From Streptomyces sp. JJ38 (GTDB lineage: Bacteria > Actinomycetota > Actinomycetes > Streptomycetales > Streptomycetaceae), in the NCBI RefSeq assembly GCF_019303475.1, contig NZ_JABLSI010000015.1, forward strand, positions 62,641 to 126,640: 64,000 bases of DNA. Reading direction: 5' to 3'. Positions 25,849 to 34,000 of this stretch are shown here, one piece after another (positions within the stretch are counted from its first letter, which is position 1; each line of letters starts with the position of its first letter). The notes beneath the pieces were generated by a model. It did no database searches and had not been told where the DNA came from. It was given only the letters and a program-made list of their open reading frames with translations. The position numbers and the translations under genes were made by a program.

Positions 25849-27164
25849 GCCGGCACCGCCTCGGCGGCGGCCCGGGCGGCCCCCGGCAGCGCGGCGGCGA
25901 CGCGCTCGATCGCGGCGTCGTCCAGCGCCGTCGACACGAACCACGACTCGAACGCCGACGGCGGCAGGTACACCCCGGCCGCCAGCATGGCGTGGAAGAA
26001 CGCGGTGAAGCGGAACGTCTCCTGCGTCCGGGCGCCGTGGTAGTCCGTGACCGGCCGGTCCGTGAAGAAGACGGAGAACATGTTCCCCGCCCGCTGGAGG
26101 GTGTGCGCCACGCCCTCCTTCGTCAGCGCGTCGGCGACCAGCCCGCGCAGCGTGGCGGCCGACGCGTCGAGCCGCGCGTAGGCCGCGTCGTCCAGCTGCC
26201 TCAGCTGGGCCACGCCCGCCGCCGTAGCGACCGGGTTCCCCGACAGCGTCCCCGCCTGGTAGACGGGACCGGCCGGGGCGAGGGCCGCCATGACGTCCTC
26301 CCGGCCGCCGAAGGCCGCGGCCGGGAAGCCGCCGCCCATGACCTTGCCGAAGGTCATCAGGTCCGGCACGACGCCGTCCAGCCCGAACCAGCCGGCCCTC
26401 GAGACCCGGAAGCCGGTCATGACCTCGTCGGACACGTACAGCGCGCCGTGCTCCTCGCACAGCGCCTTCAGCCCCGCGTTGAAACCCTCCCGCGGCGGGA
26501 CGACGCCCATGTTGCCCGGCGACGCCTCGGTGATCACGCAGGCGATCTGGCCCGGGTGGGCGGCGAACGCCTCGCGAACCGCGTCCAGATCGTTGTACGG
26601 CAGCACCAGCGTGTCCCCGGCCTGGGCGCCCGTCACGCCCGGGGTGTCCGGCAGCGCGAACGTCGCCACCCCGGAGCCGGCGGCGGCCAGCAGCGCGTCC
26701 ACGTGGCCGTGGTAGCAGCCGGCGAACTTGACGACCTTCGCCCGGCCGGTGAAACCGCGGGCCAGCCGGATCGCGGACATGGTGGCCTCCGTGCCGGAGG
26801 ACACCAGCCGGACTTGCTCCACCGGTGCGATGCGGGAGACGATCTCCTCGGCCAGTTCGACCTCGCCCTGACCAGGCGTTCCGAACGAGGTGCCGCGGGC
26901 CACGGCCGCCTCCACGGCCTCCTGGACGGCCGGATGCCGGTGGCCGAGGATCATCGGCCCCCAGGAGCAGACGAGGTCCACGTACTCGCGGCCGTCGGCG
27001 TCCGTGAGGTACGGGCCGGAACCGGAGACCATGAACCGGGGCGTACCGCCCACGGCTCCGAAAGCCCGCACCGGGGAGTTCACGCCTCCCGGTGTCACGA
27101 CGGCCGCACGGTCGAAGAGGGACTGCGATACTGGTGCTTGGTACGGATAGCTCACAGGGGCCAT
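25845..27164 (-). CDS. hemL: Glutamate-1-semialdehyde 2,1-aminomutase
   Basis: A 439-residue PLP enzyme of aminotransferase class III that makes 5-aminolevulinate in the C5 heme pathway. Family motifs: GVNSPVRAF near the N-terminus, [27 protein letters not shown] and the PLP lysine in [11 protein letters not shown] (about 277). It acts right after glutamyl-tRNA reductase, which is encoded 28 kb away in the rex operon. ATG at 27164 is the natural family start; the larger upstream frame is a shadow. Confidence 0.95.
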   Translation of the reverse strand: MAPVSYPYQAPVSQSLFDRAAVVTPGGVNSPVRAFGAVGGTPRFMVSGSGPYLTDADGREYVDLVCSWGPMILGHRHPAVQEAVEAAVARGTSFGTPGQGEVELAEEIVSRIAPVEQVRLVSSGTEATMSAIRLARGFTGRAKVVKFAGCYHGHVDALLAAAGSGVATFALPDTPGVTGAQAGDTLVLPYNDLDAVREAFAAHPGQIACVITEASPGNMGVVPPREGFNAGLKALCEEHGALYVSDEVMTGFRVSRAGWFGLDGVVPDLMTFGKVMGGGFPAAAFGGREDVMAALAPAGPVYQAGTLSGNPVATAAGVAQLRQLDDAAYARLDASAATLRGLVADALTKEGVAHTLQRAGNMFSVFFTDRPVTDYHGARTQETFRFTAFFHAMLAAGVYLPPSAFESWFVSTALDDAAIERVAAALPGAARAAAEAVPA

Positions 27165-27446
27165 GGTGACAGAGCTTCGTGCGGGTGGGCGGCCGGGCGT
27201 TTCGGCAGCCGTGGGCGGGGGAGGTCTCTGGGACGATGATCGGGTCGCGCGGCATGGGCCGCGGGCGTATGGGGGCACTCCCGGGCGGAGTCCGGGGGAG
27301 AATGCGGCGAACAGTCGGGTGGTGACATGCAGCGCGGAGGCGGACCGGGCGATGGCGCCGGGGACCTCGAACCGGAACGCGTCCCCCGCGGCCGACACCG
27401 CGGGGAAGCGTCCGAGAGCGAGGGTCTCGGACGGAGCGGCGGCCGT

Positions 27447-27881
27447 ATGGAGGTGACCTACAAGTACTTCGGCGCCCCCGACGGTGCGACGGCGGCCCGG
27501 GTACCCCTGTCCATGCGCCCCCAGGATCTCGGGGGCGACGAACTCGGCCACGGCATGTTCACCCGCATCAAGCCCGAGACGATGGCCGCGATGGTCCTCA
27601 CCGGCCTCGAGGGCATACCCCTGCACCGGGTACCACCCCTGGAGCTCGTCGTCCTCCACCCCGACTACGCCGTCGTCAAGCTCCCCATGACCGTCGTGGA
27701 CCCCCTGCGGGGCGTCGGCGAGGAGTCCGTCGGCGCCGCGGCCTTCATCTGGTCCACCGTCCCCGACCGCAGCGGCCCCCGCGACGCGTTCGACGTCTAC
27801 CGCCTGCTGCACCAGTGGCAGGACTTCAGCCACCGCCTCCACGAGGCCGGCCACGAACCCTACTGCCTCGTCTGGCCCTGA
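27447..27881 (+). CDS. Conserved actinobacterial protein of unknown function
   Basis: A 144-residue soluble protein (184 if an upstream GTG/ATG near 27327 is used). I know it only as a conserved Streptomyces hypothetical next to hemL. Visible features are [13 protein letters not shown] at the start, a central [16 protein letters not shown] strand region and the C-terminal [19 protein letters not shown]. It diverges from hemL. Its last 115 bases recur 2441 bases downstream, so this 3' end is a recombination junction (see the repeat entries). Confidence 0.75.
   Translation: MEVTYKYFGAPDGATAARVPLSMRPQDLGGDELGHGMFTRIKPETMAAMVLTGLEGIPLHRVPPLELVVLHPDYAVVKLPMTVVDPLRGVGEESVGAAAFIWSTVPDRSGPRDAFDVYRLLHQWQDFSHRLHEAGHEPYCLVWP
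27767..27847 (+). repeat. 81-base direct repeat, copy A (3' end of a gene)
   Basis: These 81 bases are identical to 30208-30288. They encode the segment from [10 protein letters not shown] to HRLHEAG of the upstream gene. After the identity ends both copies continue to a stop codon at the same distance and encode almost the same peptide ([10 protein letters not shown] here, GHQPYCLVWP in copy B) with many synonymous changes. That pattern indicates two alleles of one locus joined by recombination in the shared core. Confidence 0.9.
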
Positions 27882-28066
27882 CCGCCCCCACTGCGGGGTG
27901 GGGCGCCCGCGGCCCCGGGCCAACGCGGCATGCCCCCAGGCAGCCACCCCGCACGCAGACGCATCGCGCCTGGTCACGGGGCGCACGAAGCTCCGACGCG
28001 CCCCGGTCGCACCCTCCTGTCGCCGAGCCCCGGCCCTGACCGCCATGGCTACGCCATAATGCGAGC

Positions 28067-28414
28067 ATGGCTCCAGCGCTCAGCGTCTCCGACCTTCGCC
28101 GCGCCAAGTACCGTCGGCGCCTGCCCACCGAACTCTCCGCGCTCGCCGGTCCCGACGGCGGCATCGTTGAGCTGCCGCTGCATGTGAGCTGGTCCGGCCT
28201 GTCCCGTTACGACCTCGACCAACCCCGGCTACGGATGAGCTGCTACCGGATCGTCCTGGCCGAGGGCCAGCACGACGACCTGGTCCGGTACCTCAACCGC
28301 GACCTTCTCCTCGACGCGTGGCCCGTCCTGCGCACCCTGATCAGCCGCGATATCCGGGACGTCTGGGAGGACGCGTTCACCGAGCTTTCCCACCGCGTGC
28401 CCGCTACAGCATGA
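28067..28414 (+). CDS. Unrecognised partner of AbiEii-type toxin, possible antitoxin
   Basis: A 115-residue protein with no domain I recognise. It begins [19 protein letters not shown], has a central [20 protein letters not shown] segment and ends in a helical acidic/aromatic region. It is not the winged-helix AbiEi antitoxin usually placed before AbiEii. The stop overlaps the next start (ATGA), so it is co-translated with the nucleotidyltransferase and could be its antitoxin or substrate adaptor. A decayed copy of its 5' end lies at 30407. Confidence 0.7.
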   Translation: MAPALSVSDLRRAKYRRRLPTELSALAGPDGGIVELPLHVSWSGLSRYDLDQPRLRMSCYRIVLAEGQHDDLVRYLNRDLLLDAWPVLRTLISRDIRDVWEDAFTELSHRVPATA

Positions 28415-29079
28415 ATCTCACCGGCCTGCACAAGCGACTGCTGATCGACGTCCTGAGCGTGGGTTCCGGATTCCCGCTCGCGCTGACTGGAGGCTACGCG
28501 GTCCAAGCCCACGGTCTGGTGAACCGGCTCAGCAAGGACCTGGACGTTGCCACCGAAACCCAGGTCCGAATGGACCAGGTCGCCACCCAGCTCCGCGCGG
28601 GCCTGGAAGAACGAGGCTGGCACGTACGGGAAGTGGAAACCGACCCGCTGTCCGCCCGTTTGATCGTCACCGACGCGACCACGGGTGAGGACTGCGAACT
28701 CGACATCCTTAAAGAAACGACCTGGGGGCCGCTCGTGCACACCGAGTACGGCCCCGTGCTCGCGATCGAGGACGTCGTCGGCACGAAGGTGCGCGCCCTC
28801 GCCGACCGAGGGCTGGCCCGCGATCTCATCGACGTTCGTGCCGCCGCGCGCCGGTGGACCGATACCGATCTCGAAGAACTGGGTGGCCGTCACGCCCGCG
28901 ACGAACTCGATCTCGAAGAACTCCAGGACCGGCTGAATGGCGCCGACTGGATCGACGACACCGAGTTCGCCGCCCATGGCCTTGACGACGCCGCCATCGC
29001 CGAACTTCGGGGCTGGGCCCAACGCTGGGCCGACAGCATCACTTCCCGCCTTCCCCGCGCTGAACCAGGTGAGGACTGA
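28411..29079 (+). CDS. Nucleotidyltransferase, AbiEii/AbiGii toxin family
   Basis: A 222-residue protein with the minimal nucleotidyltransferase fold. The GG motif is LTGGYAVQAHG (25-35) followed by SKDLDVAT with the metal-binding Asp43 and Asp45; a third acid candidate is in EDCELDIL. Members of this family block growth by transferring nucleotides, for example to tRNA, and serve as phage-abortive toxins. It is coupled to the 115-residue gene. An IS3 remnant starts seven bases after its stop, so the last few codons may have been altered by that insertion. Confidence 0.8.
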   Translation: MNLTGLHKRLLIDVLSVGSGFPLALTGGYAVQAHGLVNRLSKDLDVATETQVRMDQVATQLRAGLEERGWHVREVETDPLSARLIVTDATTGEDCELDILKETTWGPLVHTEYGPVLAIEDVVGTKVRALADRGLARDLIDVRAAARRWTDTDLEELGGRHARDELDLEELQDRLNGADWIDDTEFAAHGLDDAAIAELRGWAQRWADSITSRLPRAEPGED

Positions 29080-29085
29080 GTCGCC

Positions 29086-29636
29086 TCGGCTTTTTTCGCC
29101 CAGGAGCTCGACCCGACCCGGCGCAGGTCCTGACGCTCATCGACGAGCACCCAGACCTCGGGGCCGAGCCCGTCCTCCGGGAACTGAACATCCCCGCTTC
29201 CACCTACTACCGATGGCGCAAGACCGCCCGGCAGCCCTGTCGGCGCAAGCAGGAGGACACGGAGCTGACGGAGAAGATCGAACAGATCCACACCGACTCG
29301 ATGGGCACCTACGGCTCGCCCCGCGTCCACGCGGCTCTGGCCAGGCAAGGGGTGAGGACAGGCCGCAAGCGGGTCGAACGCCTGATGCGCGAAGCCGGAC
29401 TGGCCGGGCTCAGCCCCCGCCGCACCAAGGGCTTCACCCGCCGCGACCCGACCGCCCAAGCAGCCGACGACCTCGTAGAACGCGACTTCACCGCCCCCGC
29501 GCCGAACCGACTGTGGGTCGCCGACATCACCCACATCCCCACCACCGAAGGCCCCCTGTGGCTGGCCACGGTCAAGGACGCCTACTCCGGCAAGATCACC
29601 GGCAGAGATCGCATCCGTGACCTGCTGACGAACTGA
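29086..29636 (+). pseudogene. Truncated IS3-family transposase (orfA tail plus orfB part)
   Basis: From 29086 one frame reads SAFFAQELDPTRRRS and stops, the tail of an IS3 orfA. The overlapping frame then reads through as orfB: a helix-turn-helix region (LNIPASTYYRWRK), SPRVHAALARQGVRTGRKRV and the integrase core NRLWVADITHIPT with its first Asp and WLATVKDAYSGKI with its second. Similarity ends near 29600, before the third catalytic residue (Glu), and a stop follows at 29636. Most of orfA, half of orfB and both terminal repeats are missing. A TTTTTTC heptamer at 29091 fits the programmed frameshift site of such elements. Confidence 0.85.
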
Positions 29637-29649
29637 GGAGGCGAATCGG

Positions 29650-30138
29650 ATGACCATCCTGGCAGTGACGGGCCACATGGACCTGACCGACGACACTGTG
29701 CCACTCGTGCGACGGGCGCTGCGCAAAATTCTTGCCGAGTACCGAGGCGGGGAACTGGTCGGGATCTCGTGCATCGCGAAGGGCTCGGACTCCCTCTTCG
29801 CGGAGGCCGTTCTGGAGGCCGGTGGACGTCTCGTCGTGGTGATCCCGTCGCAGGACTACCGGGAACGGAAGGTGAAGCCGGATCACGCTGCGACGTTCGA
29901 CCGGTTGACGGCGGCAGCGTCGGAGGTGGTCGTGATGCCTCACGCGACGGCCGACCGGTCAGCGTACGAGGCCGCGAACACGGTACTCCTGGAGCGCGGC
30001 GAGCGGCTCGTCGCGGTGTGGAACGGACAACCGCCGGGGGCCAAGGGCGGAGGCACGGCGGACGTGGTGCTGGCCGCTCGCAGCTCCGGATTGCCCGTGG
30101 ACGTCGTGTGGCCCGAGGGAGCTGCCCGAGGCACGTGA
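29650..30138 (+). CDS. SLOG-like Rossmann-fold protein, function unknown
   Basis: A 162-residue protein with a good ribosome site (GAGGAGG eight bases before the ATG). The fold outline is that of the SMF/DprA-LOG (SLOG) nucleotide-binding superfamily: a first strand ending in AVTGHMDL, ISCIAKGSDSLFAEAVLEAG, then VVVIPSQDY, and a late VAVWNGQPPGAKGGGTADVV. Proteins of this type are proposed to sense or cleave nucleotides and often occur near defence genes. It stands alone between the IS remnant and repeat copy B. Assignment is by eye only. Confidence 0.6.
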   Translation: MTILAVTGHMDLTDDTVPLVRRALRKILAEYRGGELVGISCIAKGSDSLFAEAVLEAGGRLVVVIPSQDYRERKVKPDHAATFDRLTAAASEVVVMPHATADRSAYEAANTVLLERGERLVAVWNGQPPGAKGGGTADVVLAARSSGLPVDVVWPEGAARGT

Positions 30139-30207
30139 GGGCGATGCCCATGCCGTGAGTGACCGATCCCGACCAACTCGGGTCCCGGAGGCGCTCAGCA
30201 ACCTCCG

Positions 30208-30288
30208 CCGCAGCGGCCCCCGCGACGCGTTCGACGTCTACCGCCTGCTGCACCAGTGGCAGGACTTCAGCCACCGCCTCCACGAGGC
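30208..30288 (+). repeat. 81-base direct repeat, copy B
   Basis: Identical to 27767-27847. Nothing upstream of 30208 resembles the rest of the parent gene, so this is only a 3' fragment; its stop is at 30320-30322. After the identity, its codons differ synonymously from copy A. The stretch 30139-30466 otherwise holds no gene. Confidence 0.9.
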
Positions 30289-30406
30289 GGGGCATCAGCC
30301 TTATTGCTTGGTGTGGCCCTGACCCGCCCGCTCCGGGCGCCCTGCCCCTGCCCTGCCCCCAACAGGGCAGACAAGGCACGCCGGTCCGTGATCCGTGATT
30401 CCGAGC

Positions 30407-30466
30407 ATGGGCCAGAGCTCAAGCGTCGCCGGTCTTCGCCGATCCACGTACGCCCGGCTGCTGAGT
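30407..30466 (+). pseudogene. Decayed 5' fragment of the 115-residue gene
   Basis: From the ATG at 30407 the frame reads MGQSSSVAGLRRSTYARLL, clearly related to [19 protein letters not shown] of the gene at 28067. Similarity stops where the VapC gene's 3' end begins. It lies 84 bases after the copy B stop codon, the same order as in copy A, so the right side once had the same arrangement. Confidence 0.65.
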
Positions 30467-30871
30467 TCAGACGGGCACGACAGTGACGACGCTGTCCAGC
30501 GCCTTGAAGTCGTCAGCGTTGCGGGTGAACAGCGGCAGCCCCCGGACCGAGGCGATGGCCGCGATCATCAGATCCGGCTTGCGGGGGCGCGGGTCGCGGC
30601 GCGCCGCGAGCGTCAGCGAGACCAGCGTGCCGTACCGGGCCGCCGCTTCACCGTCGAACGGAAGCGGATCGAACCCGGCGACAGCCGCCCCCAGCAGCTC
30701 CGTCCGCGCGGCCCGGGCAGCCGCGTCCCTGGCCATGGCCACACCCTGGTGCAGCTCCGCCAAGGTAACGGCCGTGAGCTCGGAGACCACGGGGAGGTCG
30801 GCGGGGTCGAGCAAGTGCAGATCGATGTATGTGCAGGTGTCGAGCACGCCGGCCGGGTACTGCTCAGCCAC
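30467..30871 (-). CDS. vapC: PIN-domain ribonuclease toxin (VapC-like)
   Basis: A 134-residue PIN-domain protein. The acidic residues are placed as expected: VLDTCTYID (Asp11), [18 protein letters not shown] and [10 protein letters not shown]. VapC toxins cleave tRNA or rRNA. The GTG start at 30871 overlaps the antitoxin stop by eight bases, so the pair is co-translated, antitoxin first. Its 3' end cuts into the relic at 30407, which suggests the module arrived here later. Confidence 0.87.
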   Translation of the reverse strand: MAEQYPAGVLDTCTYIDLHLLDPADLPVVSELTAVTLAELHQGVAMARDAAARAARTELLGAAVAGFDPLPFDGEAAARYGTLVSLTLAARRDPRPRKPDLMIAAIASVRGLPLFTRNADDFKALDSVVTVVPV

Positions 30872-31142
30872 GACGCCGCTCCCAGGGGTCCTCGTCACCG
30901 ATACGCTCCTCCGCTCCGAAGAGCTCTTCGGCTTCCTCGCGCATCCGCGCGTAGTCCACACGGGGCAGCCTGCGGTGCCGCTCGACCAGCTCCCGGGCAC
31001 TGAGACGGGGCTTGCGGTGTATGGGGCGCAGCTCGGCCACCTCATTGCCGTTGCGCGTGATGTAGTACGTCTCACCCGCTTCGACAGCGTCCATGACGGC
31101 GGCGGAGTTGTTGCGGAACTCACGCTGAGTGATCGTCTTCAT
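30864..31142 (-). CDS. Phd/YefM-type antitoxin
   Basis: A 92-residue antitoxin beginning [20 protein letters not shown] with [16 protein letters not shown], the DNA-binding N-terminal half of the Phd/YefM family. The acidic, Arg-rich C-terminus is the likely toxin-binding part. It should repress its own operon and neutralise the PIN toxin encoded next. The 213 bases upstream hold its promoter and a large hairpin belonging to the next gene. Confidence 0.87.
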   Translation of the reverse strand: MKTITQREFRNNSAAVMDAVEAGETYYITRNGNEVAELRPIHRKPRLSARELVERHRRLPRVDYARMREEAEELFGAEERIGDEDPWERRRG

Positions 31143-31247
31143 GCATCCATCGTAGCGCAGCGTGTCTCACGAGGCTACGCACTCGGAAGGGCTGCCCACC
31201 GCCGGGATTCCGGTGGCCGGCTGCCGCCTTCGGCGCGGAGCCCGGCC

Positions 31248-31298
31248 ACAGGACCCGCGCCCGGGCGCCCCACGTGGGCGCCCGGGCGCGGGTCCTGT
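31248..31298. terminator. Perfect 23-bp hairpin
   Basis: Bases 31248-31270 are the exact reverse complement of 31276-31298, with a five-base loop (CACGT). The stem begins ACAGGACCCGCG. It lies 57 bases beyond the stop of the leftward gene at 31356 and upstream of the antitoxin promoter region, so it is best read as a strong terminator insulating the two. Confidence 0.7.
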
Positions 31299-31355
31299 AC
31301 GCCGGGGGCCGCCGGAACCAGTGGACGTGACGGGCGGCCCCGGCCGGGGCGCGCG

Positions 31356-31748
31356 TCAGCCGACGGGGCGGCGGGTGGCGGTGAGACGGAGGCGGGTCTC
31401 CAGTTCGTGCTCGCCTGGGACCGTGCCGTGGTCCTCGGAGACGAAGGCCGACATCAGGACCTCGTGGACCCGCCGCACGGGATCGGCCGCGCCGTGGATC
31501 TCCACGGCCACGTCCTCGTCCAGCGGCACCGGCACCGCCGGCAGGCCGGAGCGGGGCGTCTCGGTGTCCACCGTCGAGGTCCAGACGACGTGGTGCTCCG
31601 CTTCGGCGGTGCCGCGCGCGGCTCGCGGTGTCGGGTCGCAGCCCTCCGGGTAGGCGGTCTCCAGCGCGCCGAAGACCGCGCTGGCCGTCTCGTGGCCGCA
31701 GCCCGTCAGGTGGACGCTGACGCAGTACTCGCTGTCGGGACTCCGCAT
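31356..31748 (-). CDS. Conserved hypothetical protein
   Basis: A 130-residue soluble protein that I do not recognise. It starts MRSPDSEYCVSVHLTGCGHE and has alternating strands with many charged residues; SVFGALET and VPLDEDVAVEIHG suggest a small alpha/beta domain. No signal peptide or membrane segment. The ATG at 31748 has AAGGAG upstream, which makes the gene credible. Confidence 0.65.
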   Translation of the reverse strand: MRSPDSEYCVSVHLTGCGHETASAVFGALETAYPEGCDPTPRAARGTAEAEHHVVWTSTVDTETPRSGLPAVPVPLDEDVAVEIHGAADPVRRVHEVLMSAFVSEDHGTVPGEHELETRLRLTATRRPVG

Positions 31749-31848
31749 CACGGGCTCCTTACCCACGGTCGTCCGGCCCCCTCGCCTCCACCCCACCGTA
31801 CGACGCGGGCCCCGTCCGGGCACGCCCGCGCCGTCGGCGAGTGTGACG

Positions 31849-32280
31849 TCACCGCATGCGGCGCAGGGCGAGGTACTCGACGTCGGCGAAGACGGCGACC
31901 GCGAGGGCTCCGGTGACGAGGACGGCCGTGCCGAGGCCGGTGAGCGGGACCCAGCCGGTGAGGGGCAGGAGCAGCATCTCCAGGGCGCACACCGCGTTGA
32001 GGGCGATGACGGCCCAGGCCAGGCCGCGCGGGATCGTCCGGTACCCGGCGATGAGGGCGAGGGCCACGGCGGCGCCCAGGAGGAAGACGCCGAAGGGCAC
32101 GGACCAGTGGGCGGGCAGGCCGAGCGGCGTGCTGAGCCAGTCGGCGCCGAGCAGGAGGACGAGGCCGAGCACGCCGCAGGCGGCGGCGTCCACCCGGAGC
32201 ACGGTGCGCAGGAGGCGCGCCGGGTCGGCGGCGTGGGCGGTCGCGGTGAGGGGGCGGTGGTCGAGGGCGTGCGGGGTCAT
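31849..32280 (-). CDS. Four-helix integral membrane protein
   Basis: A 143-residue membrane protein with four hydrophobic segments (about 30-46, 60-79, 86-104, 112-132) and no motif I can tie to a function. It is divergent from the XRE regulator gene across 114 bases, the usual layout for a regulator and its target; that link is an inference. Confidence 0.7.
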   Translation of the reverse strand: MTPHALDHRPLTATAHAADPARLLRTVLRVDAAACGVLGLVLLLGADWLSTPLGLPAHWSVPFGVFLLGAAVALALIAGYRTIPRGLAWAVIALNAVCALEMLLLPLTGWVPLTGLGTAVLVTGALAVAVFADVEYLALRRMR

Positions 32281-32382
32281 GTCGGCCTCCGTCTTTTCGG
32301 TCGATTGCCCCTGACCTTCGCAGCGCGGAGGTCAGGGGCTCAATGACGTCCAAGGTCATGGCCGAGCGCACCGGCCGCTCGC

Positions 32383-32388
32383 TACGCT
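32383..32388 (+). promoter_or_regulatory. Likely -10 box, leaderless regulator mRNA
   Basis: TACGCT ends six bases before the ATG of the XRE regulator and there is no ribosome site. I see no convincing -35. Confidence 0.4.
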
Positions 32389-32394
32389 CCGGGC

Positions 32395-33210
32395 ATGGAG
32401 ACCGCCGAACTGCCGGGAGTGGGCACGCTGTTGCGCGAGTGGCGGCAGCACCGCAGGCTCAGTCAGCTGCAACTCGCGCTCGACGCCGACTCCTCCGCGC
32501 GGCACGTGTCGTACGTGGAGACGGGCCGGGCCAGGCCGAGCCGGGAGATGGTGCTGCGCCTGGCGGAGACGCTGGACGTGCCGCTGCGGGAGCGCAACAC
32601 GCTCCTGCTGGCGGCCGGTTACGCGCCCGCCTTCCGGGAGTCGGCGATGGACGCCGCCGAGATGGCCGCCGTCCGCTCGGCGCTCGACGTCATGCTCACC
32701 GCGCACGAGCCGTACCCGGCGGTCGTCGTGGACCGGGTGTGGAACGTGGTCTCGGCCAACGAGGCGATGGGGGCGCTGCTCGACGGGCTTCCGGCCGGGC
32801 TGGCGGAGCCACCGGCCAACGTGTACCGGATGGTGCTCCACCCCGAGGGGCTGCTGACGCGGGTCGTGAACGCGGACGAGGTGCGCCACCACCTGCTCGA
32901 CCGGCTGCGGCGGCAGGCGCGGGCGAGCGGGGACGCGGAGCTGCGGGCCCTGCACGAGGAGGTCGCCGCGTACGGGCCCTGGGTGGAGGAGCCGGAGGGC
33001 CACGGCGCGGGCGGGCAGGCGGCGGGGCCGGTGGCGTTGCCGGTGCGGCTGCGGGGACCGCACGGGGAGCTGTCGATGTTCAGCACGATCGCGACGTTCG
33101 GCGCCCCGGCCGACGTCACCCTCTCCGAGCTGGCGATCGAGTCGTTCTTCCCGTCGGACGAGGCCACGGCGCGCGCGTTCCGGGCGCTGGCCGAGGAGCG
33201 GGCCCGGTGA
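32395..33210 (+). CDS. XRE-family transcriptional regulator with MmyB-like ligand domain
   Basis: A 271-residue regulator. The N-terminal helix-turn-helix spans about 8-70 (LREWRQHRRLSQLQLALDA, then RHVSYVETGRARPSREMV). The rest matches the MmyB-like ligand-binding domain common in actinobacteria, with VVVDRVWNVVSANEAM and NVYRMVLHPEGL. Such regulators often control an adjacent dehydrogenase or membrane protein. It overlaps a truncated MazG-like gene by four bases. Confidence 0.87.
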   Translation: METAELPGVGTLLREWRQHRRLSQLQLALDADSSARHVSYVETGRARPSREMVLRLAETLDVPLRERNTLLLAAGYAPAFRESAMDAAEMAAVRSALDVMLTAHEPYPAVVVDRVWNVVSANEAMGALLDGLPAGLAEPPANVYRMVLHPEGLLTRVVNADEVRHHLLDRLRRQARASGDAELRALHEEVAAYGPWVEEPEGHGAGGQAAGPVALPVRLRGPHGELSMFSTIATFGAPADVTLSELAIESFFPSDEATARAFRALAEERAR

Positions 33211-33299
33211 CGGCGCCGGTGTGGCCGACGGTGGCGGAGCTGCTGGCCTGGCTGGAGCGGGAGAGCCGGCTGCCGCCCGGACGGCCCTGCGGAACATGA
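33207..33299 (+). pseudogene. MazG-like gene fragment (5' end only)
   Basis: The GTG at 33207 overlaps the XRE stop. The frame reads VTAPVWPTVAELLAWLERES, the standard N-terminus of the small MazG-like nucleotide pyrophosphohydrolases of Streptomyces, then breaks after about 25 residues and stops at 33299. The normal protein has about 100 residues with EExxE metal motifs, all absent. It marks one edge of an insertion or deletion. Confidence 0.65.
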
Positions 33300-33355
33300 T
33301 GCGCGACCAGAACCGCGACTCAACGTGATCGCCCCTCAGATCGCTCGCAGGCGAC

Positions 33356-33377
33356 CCTGGCCGTAGCAGCGGCCAGG
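33356..33377. terminator. Short hairpin after the MazG-like fragment
   Basis: CCTGGCCG at 33356-33363 pairs with 33370-33377 around a six-base loop. It lies between the broken gene and the next start at 33455 and could end transcription from the regulator. Confidence 0.45.
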
Positions 33378-33454
33378 CGAGGCTGGGGCGTCCTCGTCGA
33401 TGCTGATCACGCACGTGCAACGATGTCACCCTTCCCCGCACGAAAGACACGCCA

Positions 33455-33994
33455 ATGAGCCGTCCCGCGATACCCGACCTGGCCTGGTGGCGCGGGGACC
33501 CCGAGCGATGGGAGCTTCTGGAGTTCGACGGGCAGCACACTGAGGACGGGCTGCCCATGGACGCCCGCTGGGAGGACAGGCAGCAGGTCCTCGAAGCCCT
33601 GGTCGGGGACCCTTGCCAGGAAGACGGGAACTTCGCCCGGTTCCTGCTCCTTCAGGAGACACGCCGGCATGGGCATTCCTGGGGATTCAGCCACAGCATC
33701 GAACTCGCCGCCCTGCGGGTCGCCGAAGAGCGCCGCGTCGAGGACGTCTGGCTCCTGTGGGAAGCCGTCTGCCGGAGCTTCGACACCTGGTGCGGCCTTC
33801 CCCACCACCTGCTGCTCACTGCCGGAGTTTCCACCACCACGGAGTACGTCCAAGACTCTGACCATCCCCAGCGGGACAACCTTCTGGAGCACCTCAGGAA
33901 GATCTCCCAGGTCACAGACAAGGAGGTCGCCCAGACACTGAGCCAGCGGCGCCGCTACTACGGCAAGATCCTCGACGAGCTGGGCGGGGAGTGA
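33455..33994 (+). CDS. Unrecognised protein, first of a coupled pair
   Basis: A 179-residue soluble protein without any motif I know. It is rich in Trp, His, Glu and Leu: MSRPAIPDLAWWRGDPERW at the start, LLLQETRRHGHSWGFSHSIE in the middle and a basic, helical C-terminus (QRRRYYGKILDEL). The reading frame has less G/C bias than the core genes, suggesting horizontal origin. The ribosome site of the next gene lies in its last codons. It sits between two truncated genes. Confidence 0.65.
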   Translation: MSRPAIPDLAWWRGDPERWELLEFDGQHTEDGLPMDARWEDRQQVLEALVGDPCQEDGNFARFLLLQETRRHGHSWGFSHSIELAALRVAEERRVEDVWLLWEAVCRSFDTWCGLPHHLLLTAGVSTTTEYVQDSDHPQRDNLLEHLRKISQVTDKEVAQTLSQRRRYYGKILDELGGE

Positions 33995-34000
33995 GGCTGC

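Noticed and set aside
27767..30288. The 81-base repeats as phage-type att sites
   Set aside because: No integrase lies between them and sequence similarity continues past both copies, which fits homologous recombination better.
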